Shown: in pieces, positions 8,356 to 18,540 of the stretch
How positions within the stretch are numbered: position 1 is the stretch's first letter
Layout of the letters: every line of letters starts with the position of its first letter
NCBI RefSeq assembly: GCF_900086585.1
Contig: NZ_FLKM01000009.1
Span: forward strand, 930,001 to 994,000
DNA: 64,000 nt
Direction of reading: 5' to 3'
Source: Emergencia timonensis
Lineage (GTDB): Bacteria; Bacillota; Clostridia; Peptostreptococcales; Anaerovoracaceae
Notes under the pieces: model-generated
Seen by the model: only the letters and a program-made list of their open reading frames with translations
The model's database searches: none
Told to the model about the DNA's origin: nothing
Translations under genes and position numbers: made by a program

Positions 8356-11300
8356 ATGACAAAAAAGAGAGGACGAAGAGGAATTGCGTTATTGATGACA
8401 ATCTTAATGATTCTATCCCTTATTCCGACAAGCGTGTACGCGACGGGGCCAGAAAATGAAAAGGAGGAATCAAACCCTGTAAATGTGTGGATTCAGGAAA
8501 TCGATAAAGATACGGGGGCAGAAACCGATAAGAAATACGAAGTAAACGAAAATGATGAAATTCGAATCGAAGAACGGACGTCGGGTTATAACGATGAAAA
8601 TATGATCTTTGAAGGTTTTATTTTTAAAAGTGAGCCAGCCGACGATGGAGAAAATTGGACTATTGTCAGCAGTGATACGGACAACTATGACGGTATTACG
8701 ATTGAAAAGAGTACAGATGGAGAGTGGCGGCTGCATATGAATTCTGCATCTTATGCGAAAGCTGAGAAATCAATTGAAGATACTGGCATGTATGAAATAC
8801 CGGTTAAGTATCAGCAGGGTGAAGAGCAGGAAAAAACAGCTAAAAAAGAATTTAAATTCGTTTTGACTGGAACAACGACCGTAAGCTATAAAAATACATG
8901 GGGTGAAACAGAGATTATTCGTGACGGAGACACCCTAAATGTAACGACAGTGGAAGATGGAACCTTTTCTTGCGGCTCTTATCCGGTCAATGCGGCAGAC
9001 CTCTATTGGACGACGACTTGGGATAGCGGAGGGGAGCAGAATAAACCGATTTGGATTGGCAGTCAGTCAGGTAAACTGTCGGTTAATAATCCAGGTACAG
9101 TTCGCGCTTCAGTGAAAGTAAAATCTACGAGCCAGGTGTTGTGTAACTTTCAGATAAAAGCAGCAAACCCAGTTTTGGAAGACTTTAAGATGTACATTGA
9201 TGGAGATGAGGTTACTGACAAGTATACCGTTGCAGGACATCAATGGAAGAATGTTTTAATAAAAGGTAAACTGGAAGGATCTGATCGATATGTTCCCTTT
9301 AATGAGAAGATAACGTTAGAAAAAGATGTATCGATGACTGCTGACAAGGAGTATATTTCTTGCCCAAGCTGGGATTTCGGCGGATTTGCCTTTGAAAAGC
9401 CGGGTATAGGCAATATCACGATAACGCTATTTGGAATCGCAAAGACCTTTGAGGCAACATCTACCTATGTGCCTGTTGAGAGTGTAACATTGGATCTTCC
9501 AGAGACGGTGTCGATGCATCACCTGGTGTATTCTCTGGGCAGCGGAGATAATTATATGGGTATCAACCAAAGTGCCTTAAATGAAGGTCTAAAGATATCT
9601 CCGGAAAATAGCAGCTGCTATCAGGTGGAATGGTCTGGCGATGACGACGCAGTTGCTGATTATCACGATACACACAGTAATGGGTTCATCGGACATGGGG
9701 AAGGAGACGTAACCGTCACCGCCGCAATCAATGATAACGGACAGAAAAAAACTGCTTCCAAAGTTGTCACATTCAAATTTGAGAAACCTGTAGAGGGTGT
9801 ATCGATGAAGGATGGACAGACTTCTTTCACAGTGGAGGAAGAGGAAACCATGGAACTGCCCTTAATCTTTGAACCAAAGGGAGAGAATGAAGAGGACCAG
9901 CCCTCCCAAACGGCAATGAGATGGACTTATGATAAAGAAGGTATCGTAAACATAAAACAGAGCAGAGGCCAATATGACCGTTATGCCAGCAAGACGTTTG
10001 TTTTGACGGCAGTTTCTGAGGGCAATGTAGAAGTGACGGGCACGCCGCTAATTGCTAAAGAAGGAGTGAAGCCAGTTACCTTCACTGTCACCGTTACAGA
10101 AAGCAGCAAAGAACCTCCAGATTCAGATAATCTGGTGAAATGGGGGATAAATTCCTGTGAGTCATATTACAACAGGTGGAAATCTGACCACGAGAAATAT
10201 TCCTATAATGACGAGTGGGATATTATCGCGCTGAAAAGAGCAGGATTTTCATTGTCCAAAGACGATGAGGCGGCGATTACTTCTTACAAAGAGAGCATAA
10301 AAGAAGAAATCGCAAAGGGCAGCAGCGGCAGATTACACGCAGGAGGAAAACCGACGGATTTAGCGAGAGTAGCACTGGCACTGTATGCCATTGGCGAAAA
10401 CCCAGCTTCCTTTAACGGCTTTGACTTTCTCAACGCCCTGGTCAACAGCAATAGCATAGAAAGTGGGTCAAACGAAGCAATTTGGGCATTGATTGCAGTG
10501 GATGCAAAAGATGCGAAGTTGTCCAATAGTGCGAAGTATGATAGAGATAAACTCTTAAAAGTCATCTTGAACTTTCAGAACAAAGACGGCGGTTTTGGTC
10601 TGAGCAAAGGTGATAACAGCAGTGTTGATATGACAGCCATGGCTATACAGTCGTTTTCCAAGTATCAAAATCGTAAAGAGATTCAGTTGGCAATAGATAA
10701 AGCTCTGATATACCTACAGGAATCTATGGACAGCAGATGTGAGTTGGGCGGAACCAGTGAAGCTATTTCACAGACAATCATTGCTATATCATCCCTAGGT
10801 AAAGATATCACCTTGAAAGAAAATGGTTTTACTTCAGGCCGAACGAAGAATGTTTTCACAGCATTAGCTGCATATAGGAGTACTTGGCCATCGGGTTTTG
10901 CTCATACGGTCAATGGCGACGTAGATCATATGGCTACGCAGCAGGCATTGATGGCATACAATTCTTGGAAGCGGGTAAAAGAGTGTAGAAATTCCCTATA
11001 TGATATGTCAGATATTGCGGGAAGTGAAGAAACCTTGCCCCAAATTACTATTTCCGGGGTGAAAGACAAAGATACTGTACAAACCAGCAAAGTGATTGCG
11101 GCAATAAGTGCTGAGGGCGCAGAATTAACAGTACGCCTCAACGGTAATGCAATTGAGGGTGAATCCGGTAAGTATTCGCTGAAATTTAATATTGGTGATA
11201 ATCAGTTAAATGTCAGAGCTGTGTCGAAATCCGGTGCGGTAAGCCAGTTGATTTGGACGATAAAATACTCTCCGCTCAATTACCAGAAGACAATTGATCA

Positions 11301-14300
11301 GAAGATAAAAGCTCTGAGCCAATGGGCAAAAGAACAATTACAGCAGACAGACCTGAACAGAGAATTACTTTTCGCAGAAACCAGGAAAAATGGAGTCAGC
11401 CAGTCATGCAGTGAGAGGCTTTTGGCTGAGGTTGAGAAAGGACAGGGGGTGTCCTCTGTACACACCTGGACCGAAACGATATTAATACTCAATGCGATGG
11501 GAATTGATCCTAATGATGTCAACGGAAAAGATCTTTGGAAGGAAGGCGCAGGGCTTGCATCGTCAGCTACAGCGGCCGAAAGTGCACAGATTTTGATGGC
11601 GATGAATAGTAAAAAAGAACAGAAAATTCCATCGTCCATATCAAAGGAAGCACTTTTGGACAAGATAAAAAGCAATGCAGACGGTGGATTTGGACAAGGC
11701 AAATCCAATGCTGCTGATACGGCTAATGCCGTAATTGCTTTTTCACAAATGGAGGGAAAAGACAGTGAAATAGAAAAAGCTGTCACGTGGCTGGCAGAAA
11801 ATCAGGCAGCATATCTTTCCGATGTAACAGCCTGTGCAAAGACTTTGACCGCTTTGAGTGAAGCTGGCATTGACTTTACCTTGGATGATAGATTCTGCAA
11901 GGCCGAACAAAACCTATGGACGACTTTAAAAGACGCCGCTGCTGAGGATAACCAGGTTCTTTATACGGCGCTATCTTCTTATCAGAGATGTTATAAAAAC
12001 AAAGATCGCTTTTACGATTTAAGCAAGGTACAGAACCGCCCTGGTTTGACAGCTAATGACGTGCAAATCGCTCAAACGGCGGCTGACCATTTGAAAAAGA
12101 TTGATTTTAAAACCTACAGTGCCCAGGCTACCGAAGCTGCCTATCTTCTTATCAGAGATAACCAGGCGACTGCAGCAGTCTATGATTATGTGGATGTTTT
12201 AAAATCGGCAGTGAAAGAGAATAAGATAGAAGAAGCAAAAGATTATTTCTTTACCGGTTTATATCTTAAAGAGAACGGCATCAGCCTGTCCGATGTGGAT
12301 GGTACGGATATGCTCAAGCAGGTAGCTGCATTAGAGCATACAGGTACGGCAAGTCATGGATCAGTTACAAACATGACAAATTCTATGGCTTATGCATTGC
12401 TTACATTAGACTTGGAACAGAAGGAAGATCAGAAGCAAATTCGTGAGAAGCTATACGGTGCTATAGAAAAAAATAAACATAGATATGTCAGTGGCGGCAT
12501 CTGTGAGTTCTGGAATGAATACGGCTTTGCTGTCATGACTCCAAAGTCAACGGCTATGGGAATGATGGCATTGGTAAATGGAGGAAAACTACCGCCATCT
12601 ATGCTGAGTTCGATGATTAATTTGATCGCAGCAGAAGACCAGGGCAGTATGACTGGAAAAATCTGCCCACAAGGCTATTGGGGCGATTATCGCAAAGACA
12701 GTAATATTTTGACAGGAAATTTGGAGACAACGGCAGATATTCTAATCAGTCTTTATCATAGCGACGTAGATGCCACAACCGACAGCAGATTTCAAAAGGA
12801 CTTAGGAAATCCGCTCCACGGCGTGCGTTTATTCTTCAGGAATGACGGTTTTGCAGATACTCCCGACGGTGAGAAGGCTTCTATCGAAGGCAGCCTGGCA
12901 GGCTATAGAGCGATGCTAGCATTTCGCTATGGAAAAGGTATTTATGATGCCGGCACAGAACGTCCTATAGATAAAACAGCTTTAGAGGCAGAGCTGGCTG
13001 AGGCAAAGAAAATTACCAAGGGAGAGTATACTGACGAATCATGGAACCGACTTCAAAGCGCAATCAGCCAGGCGGAGAAAGCGGTATCCCAAAAAGAAGT
13101 AAACTTAGCTCTAAACGTACTTATATCAGCAATCGATGGCCTACAGATCAAAAATGATGAGATCACCGTATCGTTTAGATTGATTGGAGACTGGAAGCAT
13201 GGAAGTAGCGGACATGCCAGCTATGTGAACTGGATAAAAACTAAAGCCGTCAAGGTCAATAAAGGTGCGACGGTGTACGATGCTTTTGTAAAAGCGCTTG
13301 GAGAGGCGGGACTCGCTTATAAGTGCACATCTGCCGGTTACGTATCCTCTATCAATGCGCCTGACGTCTTCGGTGGCTATGAATTAGCGGAATTCCATAA
13401 TGGACAGGGTAGCGGATGGAAGTACATGGTCAATGAAAAATACCCAGACATAGGATTAAAAGCATGCAAAATCTATGAAGGGGATCAAATTATTTGGCGT
13501 TACATCGATGAGTACCGAGATAACTTCGACAATGACGAAAAGTGGAAAGAAGCAAGGGACGAGGAACCTTCTGTTATTTTCAACCGTTTGAAGGTAGAAG
13601 CTAAAGCTGAATTAAGAAGTTATGCCAACCTTGAGAAACTCGACAAAGAACTAAAAGTCAAAGTTGAGAAAATTTTAAATGAAGCCAATGGCAGAATCGA
13701 CGGGGCAAAAAATAAGCCTGTGCTAGATAAAATAGTGATAGATACCAAACAGGCTTTACGCACATTAATCGGAGGAGGCGAGGATAAGCAACAGGAAATC
13801 GTGGACAAAGATACGAATGTCAGTTTGGAAGGTGCAGAACTGACCAAAGACATGAGACTGACTGTTAAGGAATTGTCTAAAGACCACGAAAGTGTCAAAG
13901 CTATGCTCCAGTCCGTATCGGAAAAGATGATATTATTGAAAACCTATGAAATTGACTTGACAAAGGATGGTAAGAAAATCAAACTTCCTGGCCATGCAAT
14001 TTTATCTATACCAGTAGGAAAAGAATACAACGGCAAAACAGTAACTGTTTTACACTACCATGAGGGTGAGATTAAAAAGCAGCAGGTAAAAGTAGAAGAG
14101 GGAATGGCAAAAATCAAAGTTGACAGATTGAGCAGCTTTGCTGTGATGTTAGATGCTAAAGAGAAGAGTGACGCTGATCTTATAAAAGATATGAAAATCA
14201 AGTTAAAATCTAAAGCGTATAAAGGCCGTATAAAACTAAGCTGGACGACAAATGTGACAGTCAAAGGGGTGAAATATCAGATTTACAGATCTACGAAGAA

Positions 14301-14481
14301 AAACAGCGGATTTGGTAAGAAACCGTTCTTTACAACAAAAGCCGGTTGGAAAACCTATTCGAATACAAAAAAACTGAAGAAGGGCAAAAGATATTATTAC
14401 AAAATTAGAGCGTACAAAATAATAGAAGGAAAGAAGATTTTCTCTAGTTGGTCTAATAAAGCGAATCGCATAGCAAAATAA
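8356..14481 (+). CDS. Giant secreted alpha/alpha-toroid + DUF4430 protein, transcobalamin / intrinsic-factor-like, B12-regulated
   Basis: 2041 residues. The ATG at 8356 is 6 bases from AGGAGG; 8353 and a TTG at 8341 are less well placed. A signal peptide (RGRRG, hydrophobic core, cleavage near VYA) starts the protein. Residues ~150-590 look like Ig-like beta domains. From ~595 to ~1530 come three blocks of helical repeats with squalene-cyclase/prenyltransferase-type DGGFG turns (near 744 and 1112; NDGFAD near 1496), then a FIVAR-like helical bundle (~1535-1599). DUF4430 follows at ~1600-1729 with GSGWKYMVN and GDQIIWRYID. Mammalian intrinsic factor and transcobalamin consist of just these two folds, a toroid and a DUF4430-like beta domain, with B12 between them. 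The end (~1950-2041) is a lysine/tyrosine-rich Fn3-like module shared with three other secreted proteins here. No LPXTG is seen. The riboswitch upstream supports a role in capturing corrinoids at the cell surface; binding itself is inferred. Confidence 0.85.
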   Translation: MTKKRGRRGIALLMTILMILSLIPTSVYATGPENEKEESNPVNVWIQEIDKDTGAETDKKYEVNENDEIRIEERTSGYNDENMIFEGFIFKSEPADDGENWTIVSSDTDNYDGITIEKSTDGEWRLHMNSASYAKAEKSIEDTGMYEIPVKYQQGEEQEKTAKKEFKFVLTGTTTVSYKNTWGETEIIRDGDTLNVTTVEDGTFSCGSYPVNAADLYWTTTWDSGGEQNKPIWIGSQSGKLSVNNPGTVRASVKVKSTSQVLCNFQIKAANPVLEDFKMYIDGDEVTDKYTVAGHQWKNVLIKGKLEGSDRYVPFNEKITLEKDVSMTADKEYISCPSWDFGGFAFEKPGIGNITITLFGIAKTFEATSTYVPVESVTLDLPETVSMHHLVYSLGSGDNYMGINQSALNEGLKISPENSSCYQVEWSGDDDAVADYHDTHSNGFIGHGEGDVTVTAAINDNGQKKTASKVVTFKFEKPVEGVSMKDGQTSFTVEEEETMELPLIFEPKGENEEDQPSQTAMRWTYDKEGIVNIKQSRGQYDRYASKTFVLTAVSEGNVEVTGTPLIAKEGVKPVTFTVTVTESSKEPPDSDNLVKWGINSCESYYNRWKSDHEKYSYNDEWDIIALKRAGFSLSKDDEAAITSYKESIKEEIAKGSSGRLHAGGKPTDLARVALALYAIGENPASFNGFDFLNALVNSNSIESGSNEAIWALIAVDAKDAKLSNSAKYDRDKLLKVILNFQNKDGGFGLSKGDNSSVDMTAMAIQSFSKYQNRKEIQLAIDKALIYLQESMDSRCELGGTSEAISQTIIAISSLGKDITLKENGFTSGRTKNVFTALAAYRSTWPSGFAHTVNGDVDHMATQQALMAYNSWKRVKECRNSLYDMSDIAGSEETLPQITISGVKDKDTVQTSKVIAAISAEGAELTVRLNGNAIEGESGKYSLKFNIGDNQLNVRAVSKSGAVSQLIWTIKYSPLNYQKTIDQKIKALSQWAKEQLQQTDLNRELLFAETRKNGVSQSCSERLLAEVEKGQGVSSVHTWTETILILNAMGIDPNDVNGKDLWKEGAGLASSATAAESAQILMAMNSKKEQKIPSSISKEALLDKIKSNADGGFGQGKSNAADTANAVIAFSQMEGKDSEIEKAVTWLAENQAAYLSDVTACAKTLTALSEAGIDFTLDDRFCKAEQNLWTTLKDAAAEDNQVLYTALSSYQRCYKNKDRFYDLSKVQNRPGLTANDVQIAQTAADHLKKIDFKTYSAQATEAAYLLIRDNQATAAVYDYVDVLKSAVKENKIEEAKDYFFTGLYLKENGISLSDVDGTDMLKQVAALEHTGTASHGSVTNMTNSMAYALLTLDLEQKEDQKQIREKLYGAIEKNKHRYVSGGICEFWNEYGFAVMTPKSTAMGMMALVNGGKLPPSMLSSMINLIAAEDQGSMTGKICPQGYWGDYRKDSNILTGNLETTADILISLYHSDVDATTDSRFQKDLGNPLHGVRLFFRNDGFADTPDGEKASIEGSLAGYRAMLAFRYGKGIYDAGTERPIDKTALEAELAEAKKITKGEYTDESWNRLQSAISQAEKAVSQKEVNLALNVLISAIDGLQIKNDEITVSFRLIGDWKHGSSGHASYVNWIKTKAVKVNKGATVYDAFVKALGEAGLAYKCTSAGYVSSINAPDVFGGYELAEFHNGQGSGWKYMVNEKYPDIGLKACKIYEGDQIIWRYIDEYRDNFDNDEKWKEARDEEPSVIFNRLKVEAKAELRSYANLEKLDKELKVKVEKILNEANGRIDGAKNKPVLDKIVIDTKQALRTLIGGGEDKQQEIVDKDTNVSLEGAELTKDMRLTVKELSKDHESVKAMLQSVSEKMILLKTYEIDLTKDGKKIKLPGHAILSIPVGKEYNGKTVTVLHYHEGEIKKQQVKVEEGMAKIKVDRLSSFAVMLDAKEKSDADLIKDMKIKLKSKAYKGRIKLSWTTNVTVKGVKYQIYRSTKKNSGFGKKPFFTTKAGWKTYSNTKKLKKGKRYYYKIRAYKIIEGKKIFSSWSNKANRIAK

Positions 14482-14494
14482 ATAATTATCAAGA

Positions 14495-14532
14495 AACAGA
14501 CGAATGATTTTTCATCATTCGTCTGTTCTTTT
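14495..14532 (+). terminator. Strong terminator after the surface protein
   Basis: Perfect 14-bp stem AACAGACGAATGAT/ATCATTCGTCTGTT with a TTTTC loop, followed by CTTTT. It begins 14 bases past the stop. Confidence 0.85.
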
Positions 14533-14699
14533 CCGCAAGAATGATGAAAACTTGACAATCAAATTAGGTTATAATGAACACAAGATTATTTTGCCGATGT
14601 AGCTAGGAAGCGTTGGTCACATCACATATTACGATTTTCGTTTATAAAAGAGACATTGGTGATAGAATAAGGGAAAATGCCCAGTAGGAGAGAGGGAAT

Positions 14700-15557
14700 A
14701 TGCCGAACAAACAAATAAGAAATATCGCTTCTGTAATTGCATATATCGAAGCGCATCTGACCCAAAAGCTGAATCTGGATATTTTGGCCGAAGCCATGCA
14801 CTATTCCAAATATCATCTGCATCGAATATTTACGGACACTGTGGGGCTGACAATTCACGATTACATTCAGCGCAGGCGTTTGAGTGAGGCGGCGAAGCTG
14901 CTTATTTTTTCTGAAAAATCGGTGCTGGACATCGCCTTGCTTGCCGGTTATGAAAGCCAGCAGGCTTTTACTGATGCGTTTACCAGGATGTACAAACTTC
15001 CGCCAGCCAAATATAGGGAAAATGAGGAATTTTATCCGCTGCAGCTAAGATTTGAATTTGAAGGGAACTACAGGATGTTAAACGAGAAAAAAGAAGTCCG
15101 CTATGATATCTGTTTTGCTGCGGAGGAGGACATCCCCTGCTGGATGGAACTGGTAAAGCTGGTGGTCGACGGTTTCCCTAATTTGCAGGAGGAAACATAT
15201 CGACAGGTGCTGCGGGAAAAAATCAAAGTAAAAGAGGCTCTGATCCTCAAGGACGAGGAAACAGCCATCGGCATCATGCTTTTTACCAGCGAAACAGGCA
15301 GTATTGATTTTATGGCCTGCCATCCGCTCTACAAAAAGAAGGGCATACCAAAAGCTTTTTTAGATAAGGTGCTGAATGAACTGGTGACTGGAAAAAACTT
15401 GACGATCACCACGTATCGAGAAGGGGACAAAGCGGACACTGGACAGCGCCAGGAGATTAAAAAACTGGGATTTGCAGAAGCAGAGCTGCTGGTTGAATTC
15501 GGCTATCCGACCCAGCGATTTGTTCTGCAGAAAGGTGGGCAGAAGGATGGACAATAA
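14700..15557 (+). CDS. AraC-type DNA-binding domain fused to a GNAT acetyltransferase-like domain
   Basis: 285 residues. Residues ~8-105 form a double HTH of the AraC/XylS type (KLNLDILAEAMHYSKYHLHR and SVLDIALLAGYESQQAFTDAF). After a short linker, residues ~135-280 read as a GNAT-like fold: an acceptor-side EEDIPCWMELVKLVVDGF helix, the strand AIGIMLFTSETGSIDFMACHP, then YKKKGIPKAFLDKVL in place of the usual pyrophosphate loop. The usual partner of AraC domains is a sugar-binding or GyrI-like domain, so this fusion is less common. It overlaps the HelD gene by 11 bases. The Q/RxxGxG/A loop is degenerate (KKKGIPKA), so acetyl-CoA binding is uncertain. Confidence 0.8.
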   Translation: MPNKQIRNIASVIAYIEAHLTQKLNLDILAEAMHYSKYHLHRIFTDTVGLTIHDYIQRRRLSEAAKLLIFSEKSVLDIALLAGYESQQAFTDAFTRMYKLPPAKYRENEEFYPLQLRFEFEGNYRMLNEKKEVRYDICFAAEEDIPCWMELVKLVVDGFPNLQEETYRQVLREKIKVKEALILKDEETAIGIMLFTSETGSIDFMACHPLYKKKGIPKAFLDKVLNELVTGKNLTITTYREGDKADTGQRQEIKKLGFAEAELLVEFGYPTQRFVLQKGGQKDGQ

Positions 15558-17613
15558 TTTTTTCCCATTTCCTGAAGAACTGGAGCACTTGTCAATGATC
15601 AATGAAAAGCTGACAGCAGCCCTACAGGAAGCGGAACAGAACATCCAGCGTCAGAACGAGTCCTACATGGATACGAAACGCTATATGGTGGAGCACAGCG
15701 GCGACATCGATCCTCACGAAATGTTTCAGAACGAAATGCTGCTGAAACAAGTCGACAGGACAGGCTCTTTCAGTGTAGGGGTTAGGGATAAATTGGCTAA
15801 GCTGAAAGATTCTCCTTACTTTGCCAGAATTGATTTTCAGGACCAACAGTCAGGTGAATCGTCAGCGTACTATATCGGCTCCTATGCTTTCAACTATGAC
15901 ACGGAGCTGCTGATTATCGACTGGCGCGCACCCATTGCCAGCATGTTCTATGATTATGAATTGGGTGCGGCAGAGTACCAGGCGCCTGTAGGCAAAGTTA
16001 CAGGGGAACTGACGCAGAAACGACAATTCAAAATCAAAGGCGGCGTCATGAAATATGCCCTGGAGAGTTCCGCCAATGTGCAGGACGACGTACTGCAAAG
16101 AGAACTTGCCAATCCATCGGATGAGAAGATGAAATCCATTGTCTCTACGATTCAAAAAGAACAAAATCAAATTATCAGAAATGACAGGGCGCACACTCAG
16201 ATCATTCAGGGGGTGGCTGGATCGGGCAAAACCTCCATCGCCTTGCACCGCGTTGCCTTTCTGCTCTATCGCTTCAAAGACCGTCTGCGTGCACAGAATA
16301 TTACCATACTATCCCCAAATAAAGTGTTTGGGGATTATATTTCTAACGTTGTACCGGAACTGGGTGAGGAACCGATATACCAACTGGGCTTTGACGACCT
16401 GGCGAGGATACAGTTAGAAGGTATTCTCAATTTCGAACCAGAGAAAGACCCTTTTGAACTTGACGAGGAAGAGGGCAGGCGCGCCCGCTACAAATCCACT
16501 TTGGCATTTGTCCACCAGTTGGATCGCTACATAGAACAGCTGGCGGATCGTATCTTTGTGCCGGAGGATTATACCTTCGGACAGTTTACTGCGCCAGCAC
16601 AATGGATTTACCAGCGGTTCAGCGCCTACAGCAGACACCCCATAAAAAAACGCCTCGCCATGGCCGCCGACGATATCTTGAACCGCTTTGAAACAGATAA
16701 CGTCATGGGGAGAGAGCTGCCCAAAATCAGCGCAGTTTTAAAGAGTCTCAACGCCATGCTGACGATGAAAAACACTTTGGCGATCTACAAAGATTTCTAT
16801 AGATGGCTGGGTGAGGAAAAGATGTTTGTTTTGCCAGAAAAAAAGATGCTGGAGTGGTCAGACGTCTATCCATTTCTCTACCTGCAGGGGGTCTTTGCCG
16901 GTTTAAAGGAGAGCAGGATCACAAAACATCTGGTTGTAGACGAAATGCAGGATTATACACCGATTCAATACGCGGTGATCAACAAATTGTTCCCCTGCCA
17001 GAAAACAATCCTGGGCGATTTTGGACAATCTCTCAATCCTCACTACAGGCTTCATATGGAAGATCTGAGGTGCCTCTATGAAGAGGCAGAATTCCTCTCT
17101 CTTCACAAAAGTTACAGATCCACTTTTGAAATCATCGAGTTTGCAAAGGGTATCATGGAAAACTCTGTAATCGAAGTGATCGAGCGTCACGGCGACGAAG
17201 TGGAGATTATTTCCTGCGAAGACAAATCGGAACAGTTTGCGAAGATGGAACGCCGTGCGGACCATTTTACCAGAGAAGAGGATCGGGGTTCCTTGGGCAT
17301 CATTTGCAAGACCAACGCAGACGCCCAAAAACTCCATGAGAAACTGAGCAAAACCTGTCATGTGCATTTGCTTTCCCCAGACAGTGGGCAGTTTAAAAAG
17401 GGGGTGTCTGTTACTTCTATTCAGATGGCAAAGGGATTGGAGTTTGATGAAGTGATTATAATGGATGCGGATCAGGAAACCTATGCGACAGATTACGACC
17501 GCAGTTTGCTGTACATCGCCTGCACCAGGGCCATGCACAGACTGACACTGCTGCACACGGGGGAACTGAGCAGATTGATCGTTTCTGGACAAGAACCCTG
17601 TCAGCATTTATAA
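15547..17613 (+). CDS. helD: HelD-family RNA polymerase-associated helicase
   Basis: 688 residues. The ATG at 15547 gives the usual N-terminus (a long coiled-coil, EELEHLSMINEKLTAALQEA to about residue 65) that in HelD reaches into the RNA polymerase secondary channel; the frame extends further upstream but overlaps the AraC gene. The UvrD/Rep-like ATPase core carries Walker A GVAGSGKTSIALHR (K near 228), Walker B VVDEMQDYTP, SYRST and a late IQMAKGLEFDEVIIMD motif. HelD frees stalled RNA polymerase from nucleic acid and can confer rifampicin tolerance in some lineages. It is translationally coupled to the preceding AraC-GNAT gene, so regulation in response to a stress signal is plausible. 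Confidence 0.9.
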   Translation: MDNNFFPFPEELEHLSMINEKLTAALQEAEQNIQRQNESYMDTKRYMVEHSGDIDPHEMFQNEMLLKQVDRTGSFSVGVRDKLAKLKDSPYFARIDFQDQQSGESSAYYIGSYAFNYDTELLIIDWRAPIASMFYDYELGAAEYQAPVGKVTGELTQKRQFKIKGGVMKYALESSANVQDDVLQRELANPSDEKMKSIVSTIQKEQNQIIRNDRAHTQIIQGVAGSGKTSIALHRVAFLLYRFKDRLRAQNITILSPNKVFGDYISNVVPELGEEPIYQLGFDDLARIQLEGILNFEPEKDPFELDEEEGRRARYKSTLAFVHQLDRYIEQLADRIFVPEDYTFGQFTAPAQWIYQRFSAYSRHPIKKRLAMAADDILNRFETDNVMGRELPKISAVLKSLNAMLTMKNTLAIYKDFYRWLGEEKMFVLPEKKMLEWSDVYPFLYLQGVFAGLKESRITKHLVVDEMQDYTPIQYAVINKLFPCQKTILGDFGQSLNPHYRLHMEDLRCLYEEAEFLSLHKSYRSTFEIIEFAKGIMENSVIEVIERHGDEVEIISCEDKSEQFAKMERRADHFTREEDRGSLGIICKTNADAQKLHEKLSKTCHVHLLSPDSGQFKKGVSVTSIQMAKGLEFDEVIIMDADQETYATDYDRSLLYIACTRAMHRLTLLHTGELSRLIVSGQEPCQHL

Positions 17614-17676
17614 TAAAAATAAAATTTCTTGTCACAAGGAGGCTGTTCCTTTGTCTAACTTTATAGGAGGTAAATA

Positions 17677-18540
17677 ATGATGAGTATAAAAACAAATGAA
17701 GAATTATCTATTTTGATCGACAAAGCCACTTCCGGCGATGAGAAATCACTGGAAACGATTATCGCAAGCGTACAGGATCTGGTCTTCAATCTTTCCTTGC
17801 GCATGCTGGGGGTATTTCCCGATGCGGAAGATGCAACCCAGGAAATCCTGCTCAAAGTCATCACCCATCTTTCTTCTTTTAAGAAAGAAAGCTCTTTTTC
17901 CACCTGGGTGTTCAGCATCGCTTCAAATCATTTGAAGAATTACAAAAAGAGTATGTTCGCACAGCATCCTCTCAGTTTTGAATACTACGGCTACGATATC
18001 GAAAATGGGGCGGCAGAGGATTTGCCTGATCTGACACAGGATATCGAAAAGTCCCTTTTGGCGGAGGAACTGAAGCTGTCCTGCACCAACGTCATGCTGC
18101 AGTGTCTTGACGCTGAGAGCAGGTGCATCTTCATCCTGGGAACCATGTTCAAGGTGGACAGCCGCATTGCGGGCGAGATTCTGGGCATTACGCCGGAAGC
18201 TTATCGCCAGAGGCTTTCCAGAGTGCGCAAAAAGATGGCGGAATTCCTGGAGAACTACTGCGGAGAGTATGGGCAGGGAAAATGCAAGTGTAAAAACCGG
18301 CTCAATTACGCAATTCAGACCCACAGACTGCAGCCACAGAATCTGGCGTTCACTTCATCAAAAGAAAAAGAAGTGATTTTGGACGTGAAGAACGCCATGG
18401 AAGAAGTGGACGACCTGGCAGGCAGATTTGATTTCTGCAAGACCTACGCATCGCCGGAAACTTTGAACAAGTTCATCAAAGATTTCCTGCAGTCTACGCA
18501 GATTTCGACCATACAGAGTTCAGGAATGGAGGGAATGTAA
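17677..18540 (+). CDS. ECF-type RNA polymerase sigma factor with C-terminal extension
   Basis: 287 residues, about 100 longer than a standard ECF sigma factor. Start chosen by TAGGAGG 6 bases upstream. Sigma region 2 is at ~15-90 (EDATQEILLKVITHLSSF, STWVFSIASNHLKNY) and region 4 at ~135-190 (AGEILGITPEAYRQRLSRVRKKM). The extra ~95 residues begin with a cysteine cluster (CGEYGQGKCKCKN) and continue as a helical domain ending at the stop. No anti-sigma gene is adjacent; the cysteines could make the extension a built-in metal or redox sensor, but this is inference. The next gene starts on the base after the stop. Confidence 0.85.
   Translation: MMSIKTNEELSILIDKATSGDEKSLETIIASVQDLVFNLSLRMLGVFPDAEDATQEILLKVITHLSSFKKESSFSTWVFSIASNHLKNYKKSMFAQHPLSFEYYGYDIENGAAEDLPDLTQDIEKSLLAEELKLSCTNVMLQCLDAESRCIFILGTMFKVDSRIAGEILGITPEAYRQRLSRVRKKMAEFLENYCGEYGQGKCKCKNRLNYAIQTHRLQPQNLAFTSSKEKEVILDVKNAMEEVDDLAGRFDFCKTYASPETLNKFIKDFLQSTQISTIQSSGMEGM

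Noticed and set aside
14552..14575. TTGACA and TATAAT before the AraC-GNAT gene
   Set aside because: The spacer is only 12 bases, too short for a normal sigma-A promoter; a -10 with another -35 may still be used.
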